DNA from: Steinernema hermaphroditum
Taxonomy: Eukaryota > Nematoda > Chromadorea > Rhabditida > Steinernematidae
Direction of reading: 5' to 3'
Assembly: GCA_030435675.1 (NCBI GenBank)
Contig: CM059625.1
Span: forward strand, 13,020,001 to 13,084,000
DNA length: 64,000 bases
A program made the translations under genes and the position numbers. The notes under the pieces are model-generated. The model was not told where the DNA came from, did not search any database, and saw only the letters and a program-made list of their open reading frames with translations. Below, one piece after another: positions 23,830-35,633 of this stretch. How positions within the stretch are numbered: position 1 is the first letter of the stretch; each line of letters starts with the position of its first letter.

Positions 23830-24541
23830 ACTAAAAAGAAACGACAGCACGCCCCGCGAAACGACCCGCGCATTTTCGTTTTTCCCCCCATCTAGCCACA
23901 TATATCATCAAAATATGGTAGAGTAACAAAGAAAATACGAAAAAGCTTGATGTGTGGTATGCTATCCCCAATCTGTCCTTCTACAAACGCCATTGACTTT
24001 TTTTCAGTTATTTTCGTTCTCATGTCCCTTCCCTAAGCTATCTACACAAAGTTCCCTGATCAACGACATGGTCTATGCAAATTCTGCTGTGTTTATAGAA
24101 TTCTTCCGCGATTGTACCGCGCAGTTAACACAGCAAGCTCATCGTGACGGGACCCGCGACGGACGCTGCTGTCACTTTCTTTGCCGCTTAATTCTGAAAT
24201 CTGCATAGACCGTGGTGTTCCACTAACGAACCGTATCTAGGCACCTTTGCGGAGAAGTGCGCAAAAGAAAATGTACGGTATCTGTTTAAGAAAAAAATTG
24301 TTGCTACAGAAAACCAGAAGGTCTATCTTCAGTTCATGTTTCTTTGTTACTATGCCATATTTTGATGATATGTGTGGCTAGGTGGGGAGAACAACGAAAA
24401 TGCACGCAAGTTTATCGATGACCCCTATGTATTGAGCTAAAGAACCGATCACAAATGTTGGGTCCTGCCACGATTGGCCTGACGCGCCAATTTCACGATA
24501 CGAGGGTCGTTTCGCGGGGCGTGCTGTCGTTTCTTTTTAGT
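23830..24541. mobile_element. 712-bp TIR element at a duplication junction
   Basis: It starts ACTAAAAAGAAACGACAGCA and ends with the exact reverse complement. The outer about 38 bp are identical. After a gap of about 130 bp in the right arm, the homology resumes (GCATTTTCGTT..., CATCAAAATATGG...). There is no transposase ORF. The left side abuts the EEL-1 fragment and the right side abuts the duplicated 3' end of the glutamate transporter, so the element occupies a junction between duplicated units. The target-site duplication cannot be fixed, since the flanks come from different sources. Confidence 0.8.
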
Positions 24542-25174
24542 CTTTATGACACGCTGATGTCGAACGTCTCGTTGAATAAAGTGCAGAACGTGTAAAAGGA
24601 AAAATATCGTTCACAACAGCTATTCATGACTAAATAAAGGCGCTACCGTAGCCAGTTCAACTTCAGCACGCATAATAGTCGGCCGGAGGACTGGAATTTC
24701 AGCAAAACACATCATTCTACATTTCGTTCTTGTGCCGTTCTTTGGCCTTGGTTTGTTCATTTGTTTTTTCGTGTGATCATGTTCATGTTCGAGCGTGTTC
24801 GTGTGACAGTAACTAGTATTACATTCGGCTTACTTGTGATCCTTGCGTAACTTCGTTTTTTTTTTTACTCAACATGACCGAGAAATTGTACGGCATCTGC
24901 CACGGACCGGATGACGGATCCAAGATGGTCGACTGCGCCGCTATGGCGGGGAATCGTGTCGCTCTCAGGGTGTTCCATTCGAGACTGGTCACCGTTGTAG
25001 TGATTCTTGAAAACAGACGTGCTAAAGTGCAACGCGGCGAGCGTTCAAATACAGACCGAGACAGTCTGATTCGCGCAGGCAAGCCTATATAAGGACTACA
25101 GATGGTCATTTCAGATGTTTTCGGCATTCATAGAAGCAAGCGGTGGTCGGACAACAAGCAGAGAACCGTGAAGC

Positions 25175-25707
25175 TTGGACCTGGAACTGCGTCGCACCGC
25201 CTCAATGGAAACTTGGAACCAGGAACTCAAACACATCGACTATCTAATCTCAGCTGCTCTGTGCTCCGGCAATATCTGCATGATAGGTCAGAAGAAAGAA
25301 ATTCCCGATGACGTCGACGCAATGGAGTGGATCGTGATGAAGCGCTCGCGCGATGAACGACAGTACGACGACGTCAAGTTCTCGAATTTGGATTTCGAGC
25401 ATGTTCGCCAAAATCTCTTCGTCAAACTGTTCATTTCGTCAGTCGCGCAAACTACTCAGCAACTCACGCAGAGTGGTTCGCGGAATTTGCCGTGTTCGGT
25501 CACCCATCTGCTCAGATGTTTTATCCAACCTGGAACGCACATTGTAGGTTACTCCGAATCTGATCTATCTTAATCGGTCTTTTTCAGGATATTGTCATTG
25601 CGGGTGTTACGCGCAACGACGGCGCTCCAGTTACCCATTCCAACGTGTTCCAGCGACTTGTTCGACTTGTCCAGCGAGCGACGTGGACTTGTTTTCGTGT
25701 ACTGTAA
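25175..25707 (+). CDS. Unrecognised duplicated gene, copy B (3' truncated)
   Basis: Exons 25175-25543 and 25588-25707 join in frame across a 44-bp GT...TTTTTCAG intron. The first 123 codons match the copy C gene with few changes. In exon 2, after PVTHSNVFQ, the sequence diverges. It is fused to DNA that in copy C lies about 650 bp downstream (CGTGGACTTGTTTTCGTGTA), which supplies an early stop. The product would be 162 residues, lacking the C-terminal half of the longer version. No domain is recognised. Preserved frame and splice sites suggest recent function or recent duplication. Confidence 0.45.
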
Positions 25708-26617
25708 CTCATGTTAGTCGTGTGCCGCTTTCTGTGCCGCACTCATAAACCCCTGTGAAGCGACTGTGTCGGAACAAAACAAACAAATACAACTTTAATC
25801 ATTTTGTAACACGCAAATGGTATCAGCTGATGCCCCACTCAACCAAACAACAAGTTTTGTCACAAAAACTGATGATGTATTTCTTTTAAGGGATTCTCTC
25901 TTAGTTGTAATCGCTGTACTTCTTTAATAGGCCTTTGGTATTTCTCTGTAATTTACTGCTTGAATGGAATTTTTGATGCTCATTGGATACTGAAGATTGT
26001 AATGACTTGAATTTTAATTCGAAAGATTTTAATAATTTAACTAAGTATTTTTGACATGGAAACTCAAACTCTTTTTATTCTAACATCATCAGCTTTGCAC
26101 CAAAGGGATACGCCCTTAGATGTCAAAGCTTTTTGGAAGCGATCCCCCTTTTATTGACTAGGCTGAACTTCGCCTGTTCCAACGCAGCGGTGTGAGGCGA
26201 GGGCAGACGAGCAGAGAAAAACTTAGACAGTATGGGTTTCGTCGGAATACGATATATTTTCTTGCTGATATCGTGAAAGGAGCTGTGGAAAGAGCTAGTT
26301 ATAGTTGCGTAAACAGAAATAGATTTGGATTCGCGGTGGGACTCGTCGTACAGTTTAGGTTCCTGTGTTCTTTTCTGAGTGGCTTGACGTTTTTTTTTCG
26401 TGACTTCTGATGGTTTTTCTGATTTGAATTGTCGCTGAATTCATGAATTCGTAATGAGTTCAGTGATTGTTCATCAGTGCAACATTCCAACTATCAATAT
26501 TAGTAAAGTATTATTTTCAGTCATTCCCGCCTCATGTTCCATGTAGACCCCGCGAAATTGTTCCGGAAACTGTTTCCGGGTGGTCATTGTCCAAAATGCA
26601 GCTATGACGCAATCGGC

Positions 26618-26702
26618 CAGTGGAAGAGTCTGTCGATCCTGGAGCACTTCTTGAGTACCTCCCTCTCTTCGTGCTCAAGTTCTGGCAAATGCCGACGACT
26701 CT
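26618..26702 (+). pseudogene. HUWE1/EEL-1 fragment 3 (short, frameshifted)
   Basis: CCAGTGGAAGAGTCTGTCGATC through GCCGACGACTC matches the last UBM motif of the 23055-23829 fragment. A 4-nt deletion (GAGTACCTCC for GAGTCGCTACCTCC) breaks the frame. It marks the junction between copies B and C, exactly as the other EEL-1 fragments mark the end of copy A. Confidence 0.65.
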
Positions 26703-28268
26703 TGCGTAACTTCGTCTTTTTTTACTCAACATGACCGATAAATGGCGCTGCATCTGCCACGGACCGGATGACGGATCCAAGATGGTCGACTGCGCCGGTA
26801 TGGCGGGGAATCATGTCGCTCTCAGGGTGTTCCATTCGAGACTGGTCACCGTTGTAGTGATTCTCGAAAACAGACGTGCTAAAGTGCAACGCGGCGAGCG
26901 TTCAAATACAGACCGAGACAGTCTGATTCGCGCAGGCAAGGCTATATAAGGACTACAGATGGTCATTTCAGATGTTTTCGGCATTCATAGAAGCAAGCGG
27001 TGGTCGCACAACAAGCAGAGAACCGTGAAGCATGGACCTGGAACTGCGTCGCACCGCCTCAATGGAAACTTGGAAGCAGGAACTCAAACACGACTCTCGA
27101 ATCTCAGCTGCTCTGTGCTCCGGCAATATCTGCATGATGGGTCAGAAGAAAGGAATTCCCGATGACATCGACGCAATGGAGTGGATCGTGATGAAGCGCT
27201 CGCGCGATGAACAACAGTACGACGACGTCAAGTTCTCGAATTTGGATTTCGAGCATGTTCGCCAGAATCTCTTCGTCAAACTGTTCATTTCGTCAGTCGC
27301 GCAAACTACTCAGCAACTCACGCAGAGTGGTTCGCGGAATTTGCCGTGTTCGGTCACCCATCTGCTCAGAGGTTTTATCCAACCTGGAACGCACATCGTA
27401 GGTTACTCCGAATCTGATCTATCTTAATCGGTCTTTTTCAGGATATTGTCATTGCGGGTCTTACGCGCAACGATGGCGCTCCAGTTACCCATTCTGACGT
27501 GTTCCAGCTGCTGCTCGACAAGCACAACTCATTCGAGATGTTCGTCCTCTACGAGCAGACCGGAATCGCATTTGAACACATCAAGAACTTCGTCATGAGC
27601 TGGATCGACCGTGTTCACCCATGCCGATCTACATCCGGCTCCTTCATAAGCGACATGTGGTCAGCGAACGACCTGCTACTGCTTCGTGAAGACCTGTTGA
27701 ACCTGACTCCTCCTTGTCAATATGCCGGTGATGACTCTCCTTCGCGCCGTCATCATGGCGAAGTCCTGATGTACGTTTGCATTGCAGGCAATACTATTTC
27801 TTTCTTTTGTTATTAGCGGCTGCGTCGTTTAGAATGTCTTGATTACGGCATCTCTTTGTTCTGTACTGATGTGCGATGTGAATAATAACCTATATACACT
27901 TGGAGAGGTGACATGTTCTTGGAACAGTTGATTTGGAAAGCCGGAAGATCGTGTAAGATTAGTAATCATTACCAGGATTTCCTTTGCGAAAAAAGGCAGA
28001 GCTTGTATCTTACGTTCTACTTCCGATCAAAGTGTTGATCGCACTCATATCGCAAATGTTCAAAACCTATGTATCAAGAATCATTTTTGTTTTCGGCTTT
28101 ATGTTTATTATTTGTTTATTCTTCTCCTCTCCTAGTCGACACGTGGACTTGTTTTCGTGTACTGTAACTCATGTTACTCGTGTGCCGCTTTCTACTTACT
28201 CATGAACCCCCGTGAAGCGACTATGTCGGAACAAAACAAACAAATACAACTTTAATCATTTTGTAACA
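26703..28268 (+). repeat. Segmental duplication, copy C
   Basis: It contains the ACTCAACATGACCG block (26727), the longest version of the unrecognised gene, and the tail ending AACTTTAATCATTTTGTAACAC (28247-28268). It lacks the glutamate-transporter 3' segment found at the head of copies A and B. Homology ends where CGAACAACTGTTTC begins. Confidence 0.75.
27032..27816 (+). CDS. Unrecognised duplicated gene, copy C (longest form)
   Basis: Exons 27032-27397 and 27442-27816, joined over a 44-bp intron ending TTTTTCAG, give 246 residues. The N-terminal half is soluble and charged (DAMEWIVMKRSRDEQQYDD). The C-terminal half contains VIAGLTRNDGAPVTHSDVFQ and MSWIDRVHPC. There is no signal peptide and no transmembrane segment, and no family is recognised. 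The ATG follows a conserved TTTCAG-ATG stretch about 60 bp upstream, so an earlier non-coding exon or trans-splice site is possible. It sits in a decaying duplication array beside EEL-1 fragments, so it may be a gene fragment rather than an independent gene. In copies A and B it is deleted or truncated. Confidence 0.45.
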
Positions 28269-28582
28269 CCGAACAACTGTTTCGAAACGCATCTAGCGCC
28301 TCTCACTAAGTGATGTCGGTCGAGACCGGGCCAAGTCTCGCCACCCAGTCTGTTTTGTTCTCCGTGCTGAGGAGCTGAGATGTGATCGTTCAATGCTTTG
28401 TGGCGACCGAAAAGTAGTCGCCTTTGATGACGATTATGAGACTACATTCACGGAAGGACTTCACCGATCGCGCGCTGTAATGGCGTAACGCGAGAGAGCC
28501 TGTTTTCAGTAATTTCGCCGTGATCGCCTTCGAACTCCCCTTGGTGCATGCGGTGTCTTAAGGGCTACGCTGACGGACGGTC

Positions 28583-31549
28583 ATGCCGGAGATCTCTGAT
28601 GTTGACTATGCCGTCTTCGCCGGCAGCCTACTGCTTTCCATTGGCACCGGTTCATACCATGCTATTAAGTAAGTTTATTCTCCTTTTCCCGTCTTCACTA
28701 TCGACTCTCCTTTACAGAAGCAAAATGCTGTTGAATGACCCCAAGAACCGTGTTTCTGCAAAAGATGAGTATCTGATGGGTGGACGCAAGATGCCTTCTC
28801 TACCCGTGGCCCTCAGTCTGTTGACCTCATTTCTGTCGGGTATTCTGATGCTCGGTGTTCCTGCCGAAATGTACAATCGAGGTTAGTCACGTACTAGTTC
28901 AACTCTTTAAAAATAGACCTTCTATATGACAACCAAAGATCGAGTTCGCCACCTGACACACAACGTGTTCCATCTCTATGCGTTTAAAACTAGTTTTTCG
29001 TGGTAAAATTTGCAGGTTTGGATCCTTCAAAATGCAATTGTAGCGTTCATGTTTTGGAAGAAGTGCTGTTTTTTCGATGTCTGATGTCGCGGCGGAAAAT
29101 TCTATAAGTTCCGTTCAATTAAATCGGATTGATTGATGGCGTGTACAGTAAAAAGCACGTCTGTTCCGTAATGATTGATTTAGTGGTCACATGGAGTGCA
29201 TTCGAAGTTATTTTAAAGGACCCTTTAATAGTAAAAAAGGCTGCTTTAAAAATTTTCGTAATTGGTCTGCCACTGTCCGGGTTGCTGAAGACGAAGATGA
29301 GTGGCGTTTCTCGATAAACCTGATAGTTAGCAAGAAATGGACCACAGCGCGCATTGTGTGTTATACTGTTGGTTTCGATGCGATGGTTCTAACACGACTC
29401 GCTTGGAGCAATAGAACCCATGCACTGTTTTATTGGTTTTCCTGCATATCCTTCCGCAGAATGTTGTCCAAACCGCGCTGCTTCTGCAGCGCATCAGAGA
29501 TTGAATCGCACTTGGGCCTGGCAGATAAGTTCACTCTTAAAGAATATAGGTGCTTTTTTAAGAAATATAAGACTTTGCAGGCTGCACTAACGATCCGAAT
29601 ATTGTTTAAGTTAACATTCTTTCAGGCGCTCAGATATGGCTAAACTTCGCAATCGGAGCTATTTCATCGATCATAACAGCTATCGTGTTCCTTCCAATTT
29701 TCTACAAAATGAACTCTACATGTTTACATGAATATTTCATTCTGAGGTAGGAATTACAATTTATGTTGCTGCTACTGGTATCTTTAGATTCAATTCTCCT
29801 GTAATCAGACAGATGTTCTCATTCCTCTTCATTGCCTTCAGCCTCATCTATATGGCTGTCGTCATCTACGCTCCGGCTGTAGCTCTTTCCAGTGTTTTAG
29901 ATATCAACAAAACATATCTCATTCTGGCATGATTTCCCCATAATGGAGAAATTTGACATGTTCCTTGCAGACTTTTGGTTTGACGGCTACCATTTACACC
30001 ACAATTGGAGGTCTAAAAGCGGTTGTTTGGACAGACTCGCTACAGGTATGACAAATTTTACAAACCGACTAAAATAAGGGGACTTGCAGGCCGTGATGAT
30101 GTATGGCGGTGTCGCAGCACTGATCTACAAAGGACTTTCCCATGAACGAGTCGGCGGAATCGGAAGAGTTTGGCAGATTGCTAGCGAATCCGGCAGAATA
30201 TCTGAACTTTGGCGAATGGATTGGGAACCGGCACAAGTTAGATCTATTGCCTTTATGCGTTAAATGTGCTATACTGTTTTAGTACAACAGTCTCTGGATC
30301 AACATCTACAGTGGAATCATTACGTGGCTGGCGGCGTTCGGAGTGAACCAGCTGGCTATCCAGCGGTACAACAGTCTTCCGAGTATCGACACTGCCAAAA
30401 GAATCATCTACTACACGACCGTACCCTTCATCATCCTTTGCTCTATCGTCGCATTCGTTGGCTTCATCGCCCTCGCCTACTACTATAACTGCAATCCTCT
30501 CGAAACGGGCGAGATTTCGGACAACGATCATCTGACTATTCTGTTCGCTTTGGAAGTGCTGCGTAAGACATCCCCTGAGAGTAGATAACAGTCTCTCTGC
30601 TGCTTCAGATTCAACCCCTGGACTGTTTGGTGTCTATGCTGCCTCTATCCTTTCGGCCACGCTAAGCACTTTGTCGTCGGGAATCAATAGCATGGCCGCC
30701 GCGATCTACGAGGATTTTCTAAAGTCTAAATACGAATCTCGTCTTACGGACAATCAGGTCACTCTTCTGAGCAAGGTGCATCAGTCCTTGTTCTTGTACG
30801 TGCTATTTGGTGTATTACAGTGCATGGTTTTATTCTTCGGTACTTTCTCGACGGGACTCGCTTTTGCTGCCGAACCTCTTGGAGGAATCCTTCGCGTCTG
30901 TATCAGCATCATGGGTGCCCTTTCCGGGCCGTTTGTCGGCATATTTGTCCTTGCCATCTTCTTTCCTCGGGCCGGATTCTGGGCGACGTTCATCTCCTTC
31001 ATTGCTTCCAACGTTTCCATGACCCTCATCTGCATTTGCAATTACGTCAGTGACCCGTTCAGAGATCTTTTCCTCCCAACGAACACCAGGTGACCGCAGT
31101 ATTTCTTGCAAATGATCACTGTTTGATTTCAGCATCCATGGGTGCGAGGGCAAAAATTTCACTTTGCGAATTCCGCCCAACTACGATGCGCACTATGGGG
31201 ATCCAATGACTCCGTACATTGCACGGTAGCAAATCGCAACGCCCCATATTCCCCTTAATGATTTTCACAGATTGTCAACGTACTCATATGCTGGAATCGG
31301 ATTCATTATAATGCTTGCTATCGGTGTGCCAATTGCATATCTTTACAAGGAAAAGGATTACGATGAGGAAGCGATTAAGTATCTCACGTTTGGAGGGCGA
31401 CGGTAGGATAGTGTTTAGTAGTCGACCCAAAATTATGTTCCCATTTCAGCATTCCGTGCCCTCAGCTACCGATTCATGAAAGTGAAGTGCCGCTGACCGG
31501 GAAAAACGAGAAAGATACTGGAAAGCCTTTGTTGATAGCAAACTCATAA
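28583..31549 (+). CDS. SLC5-family sodium:solute symporter (SLC5A6/8/12-like)
   Basis: It is predicted to be a plasma-membrane Na+-coupled transporter of the branch that carries monocarboxylates, vitamins or iodide. Eleven exons give 605 residues: 28583-28668, 28718-28881, 29626-29746, 29788-29926, 29971-30045, 30090-30236, 30283-30562, 30609-31089, 31133-31225, 31271-31402 and 31450-31549. The N-terminal helix follows MPEISDVDYAVFAGS. Then come DEYLMGGRKM and LTSFLSGILMLGVPAE (TM1 unwound region), GGLKAVVWTDSLQ and FGVNQLAIQRYNSLPS, and TPGLFGVYAAS with LSTLSSGINSMAA, all in the family order. The C-terminal tail is short and charged. Intron 29927-29970 appears to be GC-AG, because no GT donor preserves the frame. 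Substrate cannot be read from the sequence. It lies immediately after the duplication array, which does not interrupt it. Confidence 0.92.
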
Positions 31550-31558
31550 ATGGAAATT

Positions 31559-31564
31559 AATAAA
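31559..31564 (+). promoter_or_regulatory. Poly(A) signal AATAAA, SLC5 gene
   Basis: AATAAA is placed 9 nt after the stop codon of the SLC5 gene, suggesting a very short 3' UTR. Confidence 0.6.
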
Positions 31565-32642
31565 AGTTGCTTCACTTTTAAGCTTGGCAATACGATTTTA
31601 TGGTGGTCAGCTATACGTATGTACGCAGTTGCATTTTGGAAGTATTTGGAGCTCGGTCTACACCCAGAGCTCCGTTGAATTATGCTCCCTCCAAGATTAA
31701 CTAGAAAGTAAGATTCCATGCGTTGGTGCGATTGGCATTCACACGACATTTATGAACACTACGAACTTCATCGCTGTCACACGACTCCTAAACACGCACA
31801 GCGGACATCATGACGGCGATCCGTAAGCACCGTGTCACCGACAACGGCTTACAGTAGCCAACCAGTCAATTATTTGTTCGGTCTTTCGACCGAACGGTTC
31901 CAAAAATTGTACTCTTACGAGTACGCCATTTGCACATCAGCGGTTCATGAGGTTCCAAAAATTAACGTCCAATGTTTGTGGCAAGAAAATGCACCCACTC
32001 CATGACAAAGCGACAGTCTGTCTGCAACATCAATACCGATTGAGTGCAGAGAAGGCAGGGTAACTTTCTAGACATAGAGCGCCCGTTTAGACGCCTGAAT
32101 CTCGTGCCACGTCGATTCGCTACCGGTGGCTCTCATATTTTGCGGGGAGGAAAGGTAAATGACCGGTCGTTATTCAAAGGATCAGTTTCACAAAAAATCA
32201 TGAATGTTTTCCTAATTGTAAAAATGTAAATGAGTCCAAAATTAGTGCTAGCATAAATTGATTTTACTTTTGCTTTTGTCTTGCTTCATTCGCCAACGAT
32301 AATTAACTTTCGTTATAGAGGTGACATCGAACAAATGTTCTCCTGGCTGTCGACCAAACGAAATGTCACTTTTTCTTATCATTTCTGCGTCTCAGCGATC
32401 AGCTGACTTCGATCGAACGGACCGATCACTTCTGCGTGTGGTCTCCGTTCGCGATCGCTGTTTTCAGCGGCTCATTGGCCAGTGAGGTGGGAAAAATCGA
32501 CCGTTCGTGTTGTTTGTGCATATCCTCACTCAGTTTATTAACGCTCCTCGCCCGGAGCTCACACAGCGACAAGCTCGCGGCTTAGCGAGAGCGTCGCCAA
32601 GGCGAGGATTGATTAGCTGCACCAAAGGACGTCCACTGTTTC
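31565..32642. other. Intergenic region between SLC5 and BTB-PHR genes
   Basis: No gene is seen. The right half is GC-richer and contains several CGATCG/TCGATC-type short palindromes (32390-32460), as might be expected of the BTB gene promoter. No defined element can be named. Confidence 0.35.
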
Positions 32643-35633
32643 ATGCAACCGAAGAGTAGCCACGGTTCCGATTTTGGCGGTGCATCCCGCGGCAGGTATG
32701 TTTCGCTATTAGAAGCTGTCCGTATATCCGAAGATGTTAGTTTCTCCGGGAGAGCTGCACCGACGTCGTCCTCGCAGGGCAGTGACGCTCGAGCCGAGAA
32801 CAGTCGGGTGAGTATCGTCTATGGTTGCCTTTACGAACGCATTCTTTCAGAGATCTTTCCAGAGACCAAATCGGCTGGCTGGTTCATCAAGGCACGGGTT
32901 CAGCGACGATGACTTGGGAACGCGAGGCGATGCTCAGGATCGATCGCGGATTAGACGTCAGAACGACCGTGGGGGGAGCGCGGCTCCGGTGCGTCCTGGG
33001 GACAGAGATCAGCCGCCAGAGGATATATCTCCGCTCTGGGCCGATCAGTAAGAAGCTATACTTTCAAGATGGAGTCATGTTTTGGCTTTTAGAGACCGTC
33101 CACGGAACGCAGCGGCTCTGAGTCGATCAAACGATTCTTCCACCTACGATAGCGGTAAGTTGTCACAGAGGACATTACAAAATAATGCGTTAAAAATTAT
33201 CGATTTTAAATTGTTGCTAACACTCTTGTTCAAACTCTGCTCATACGTACTGTACATTTTTTGGAATAAGAGTCTCAATTGTCTACATATATTTCTTTCA
33301 GATATAGTCGACACGCCCTACTGTCCGCCATGGATTATGAACCGTATCGAAGCTGAACGAACGAACGCCGTAGTGGTTCCCTTCGCAAACGTTTCTTTGG
33401 ATGACGAAAAGCCTGCAAATGACGCTCAGGGAAAACGTAACTCATTTGCCATATCGCTGTTGAGTTATTTCTGGAATTCAGCCGTTCGTGCAACCAACTG
33501 CCTGGGATGGCAAAGTACGAAAGCGACTCTAAAGGACCGCCTGTCATACATGTTCTGCAATGAATTTCTCGCTGACGTCTATTTCTTGGTTGGGAGCAAC
33601 AGAGACGTATACGCACGAAGTGTATATTTGCGAATATCCGTGCTGGTTTCAGAGAATCCCTGCTCACAAGTTCATTCTTTCAACAGGTTCCGTCGTCTTT
33701 TGCAACATGTTCAATGGACATTTCATGGAGCATGACCCCAGTAGTGCTCAGGAGATGCCCGCGCAGGAAATCGAGCTACCAGATGTGGAGACGGACGCCA
33801 TGAGAGCGTTGCTCAAGTTTTTATACACGGACGAACTGCACATCAACGCTGAAAATGTGATGTGCGTCTTCTATGCAGGTAAGTCGGACTTCAGACCAAA
33901 CGACAATCCTTTCTTTTGGAAAAATTGATGAATCAATAAGTGAACAGTCACAGAAACAGAGCAAAACAAAGTATGTGCGGATGAGCTTAGTGTACCTTGC
34001 TCAATTACCTCGGTGACAAAAAAATTTCAGAAGAAAGACAATAAGCACAGCGTAATTTATACGACAAACGCAGTATCTATTACATGGATTCTTTTGTAAG
34101 TACCAGAGTTCCCCGTAGAAATTTTATCATACGCCTTGAAAATGAGCGAAAGTTATCTGATCAATTGTACAAAAATTCCCCTCGACCGCTATTTCAAAGA
34201 GCTGAGTAAACAAAGAACACTCCCTGTGAGCTACATTTTTTATTGAGTTTGCGCATCGACATATAATTTCCCTCACTCAACTGTATCCGCGATTGTGACC
34301 TTTGATCTCTGTTGTTTCAGCTAAGAAGTACGCAGTTACCACGTTGGAAGACGAATGCGTCAAGTTCCTGAACATGAGTCTCCGCCCGGACAACGCGTTT
34401 CTTCTCGTTAGCCAAGCGCGACTGTTCGACGAACCGGAACTCGTTGAGCGGTGCTTCGAGGTAATCGACGTGCACACGGCCGACACTCTCGATGCTGACG
34501 GATTCCTTGACATTGATTTCACGACTCTGTCGGAGTGTCTTGTCAGGAACACACTACGAATTACAGAGATCCAGTTATTTAGAGCGGTAAGTTGATCGGT
34601 TACTCATCGGTTTGAAGCAGTGAGTGTTTACAGGTTGTGAGATGGGCGAGATCGCAATGTCAGAAAAAAGGCGAGGAGCCGACAGGAACTAAACTGAGGG
34701 AGATCCTTGGCGGTGCCATTAATCTCATCCGTTTTCCTTTGATGACTATGGAGGAGTTCGCGGACTGCATTGGTGGGACACAAATCAACTGGCACGCTTA
34801 TCAGACTATTTTCAGTTGAATTCCCTCAGATTTTGACGTCCGACGAAGCCGTTCAGATCTTCCTGTTCTTCAGCGGAAAACTCACGGAAGTTCCAAACTT
34901 CTCCGACCGACCGCGCTGTTGCATGATCGGAAAAGAGGTCGTGGTAAACCGTTTCCAGAGGATTGAGGGTCGATGGGGATATAGTGGAACACCCGACCGC
35001 ATCAAGTAATGCCGTTAAACGATTTTGTTTACCAACGCTTGTTTTCTAGATTCTCCGTCGACCGTCATATCTACATTCTTGGGTTCGGTCTTCACGGCTC
35101 CATGCACGGAAGTAGTGAATACCAAGTGTTGATTGAGGTATGTTGTCGCGCCTGTTAAGTCGATCATTTCATTCAACGCTAAACGGTGCACTAGACGTAG
35201 TTTTGTTTTCGTATTACAATGGAGACTTTGATCACTGTAAAAACACGAAACGCTCCGCTCTACTGTACCCATCATAGAAAGAATTCCAACATTGTCTAAG
35301 TCATTGAATTTCTAGATAACTTCTGGAGCGACTGGAGAAATCCTGGCCCAAAACGATACTTCGTTCAAGAGCGACGGATCGACGAATACCTTCCGCGTCC
35401 TGTTCAAGGAACCTGTTCTCATTTTGCCGAACACGACGTTCATCGCATCGGCGTGTCTACAGGGTCCCGACTCACACTACGGAACGAAGGGGCTGCGAAG
35501 AATCGTCCACCGCTCCCCAACTCATGGGGACGTGACCTTCCAATTCACTTATGCCGCGGGCAACAACAACGGGACCTCAGTAGACGACGGCCAGATTCCA
35601 GAGATCATTTTTTGTGTGAAGCGTCACGGCTAA
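32643..35633 (+). CDS. BTB-BACK-PHR protein (BTBD1/2/3/6-like CUL3 adaptor)
   Basis: Family members link substrates to CUL3 ubiquitin ligase. Ten exons give 651 residues: 32643-32807, 32851-33047, 33093-33154, 33302-33606, 33653-33878, 34321-34586, 34634-34772, 34816-35005, 35050-35137 and 35316-35633. The first about 200 residues are Arg/Ser/Pro-rich and disordered. The BTB domain runs from [20 protein letters not shown] through [16 protein letters not shown] to [21 protein letters not shown] follows ([34 protein letters not shown]). The PHR beta-sandwich starts near [17 protein letters not shown] and ends [11 protein letters not shown]. All splice phases agree. The long, variable N-terminus is typical of BTBD2/6. 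Which human paralogue it matches cannot be decided by reading. The neighbouring genes are unrelated. Confidence 0.92.

Larger units (their letters stand above)
24542..26702 (+). repeat. Segmental duplication, copy B
   Basis: It begins with the last codons and 3' UTR of the glutamate transporter gene (CTTTATGACACGCTGATG...). The ACTCAACATGACCG block follows at 24870, then the unrecognised gene, the ACAACTTTAATC tail (25790), a block shared with copy A at 22200-22640 (26100-26540) and a short EEL-1 fragment. Copies A and B differ by scattered substitutions and indels, so the event is not an assembly echo. Confidence 0.8.

Noticed and set aside
30830..31180. Long minus-strand ORFs over the SLC5 gene
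   Set aside because: Antisense shadows of a conserved coding exon with no independent evidence.
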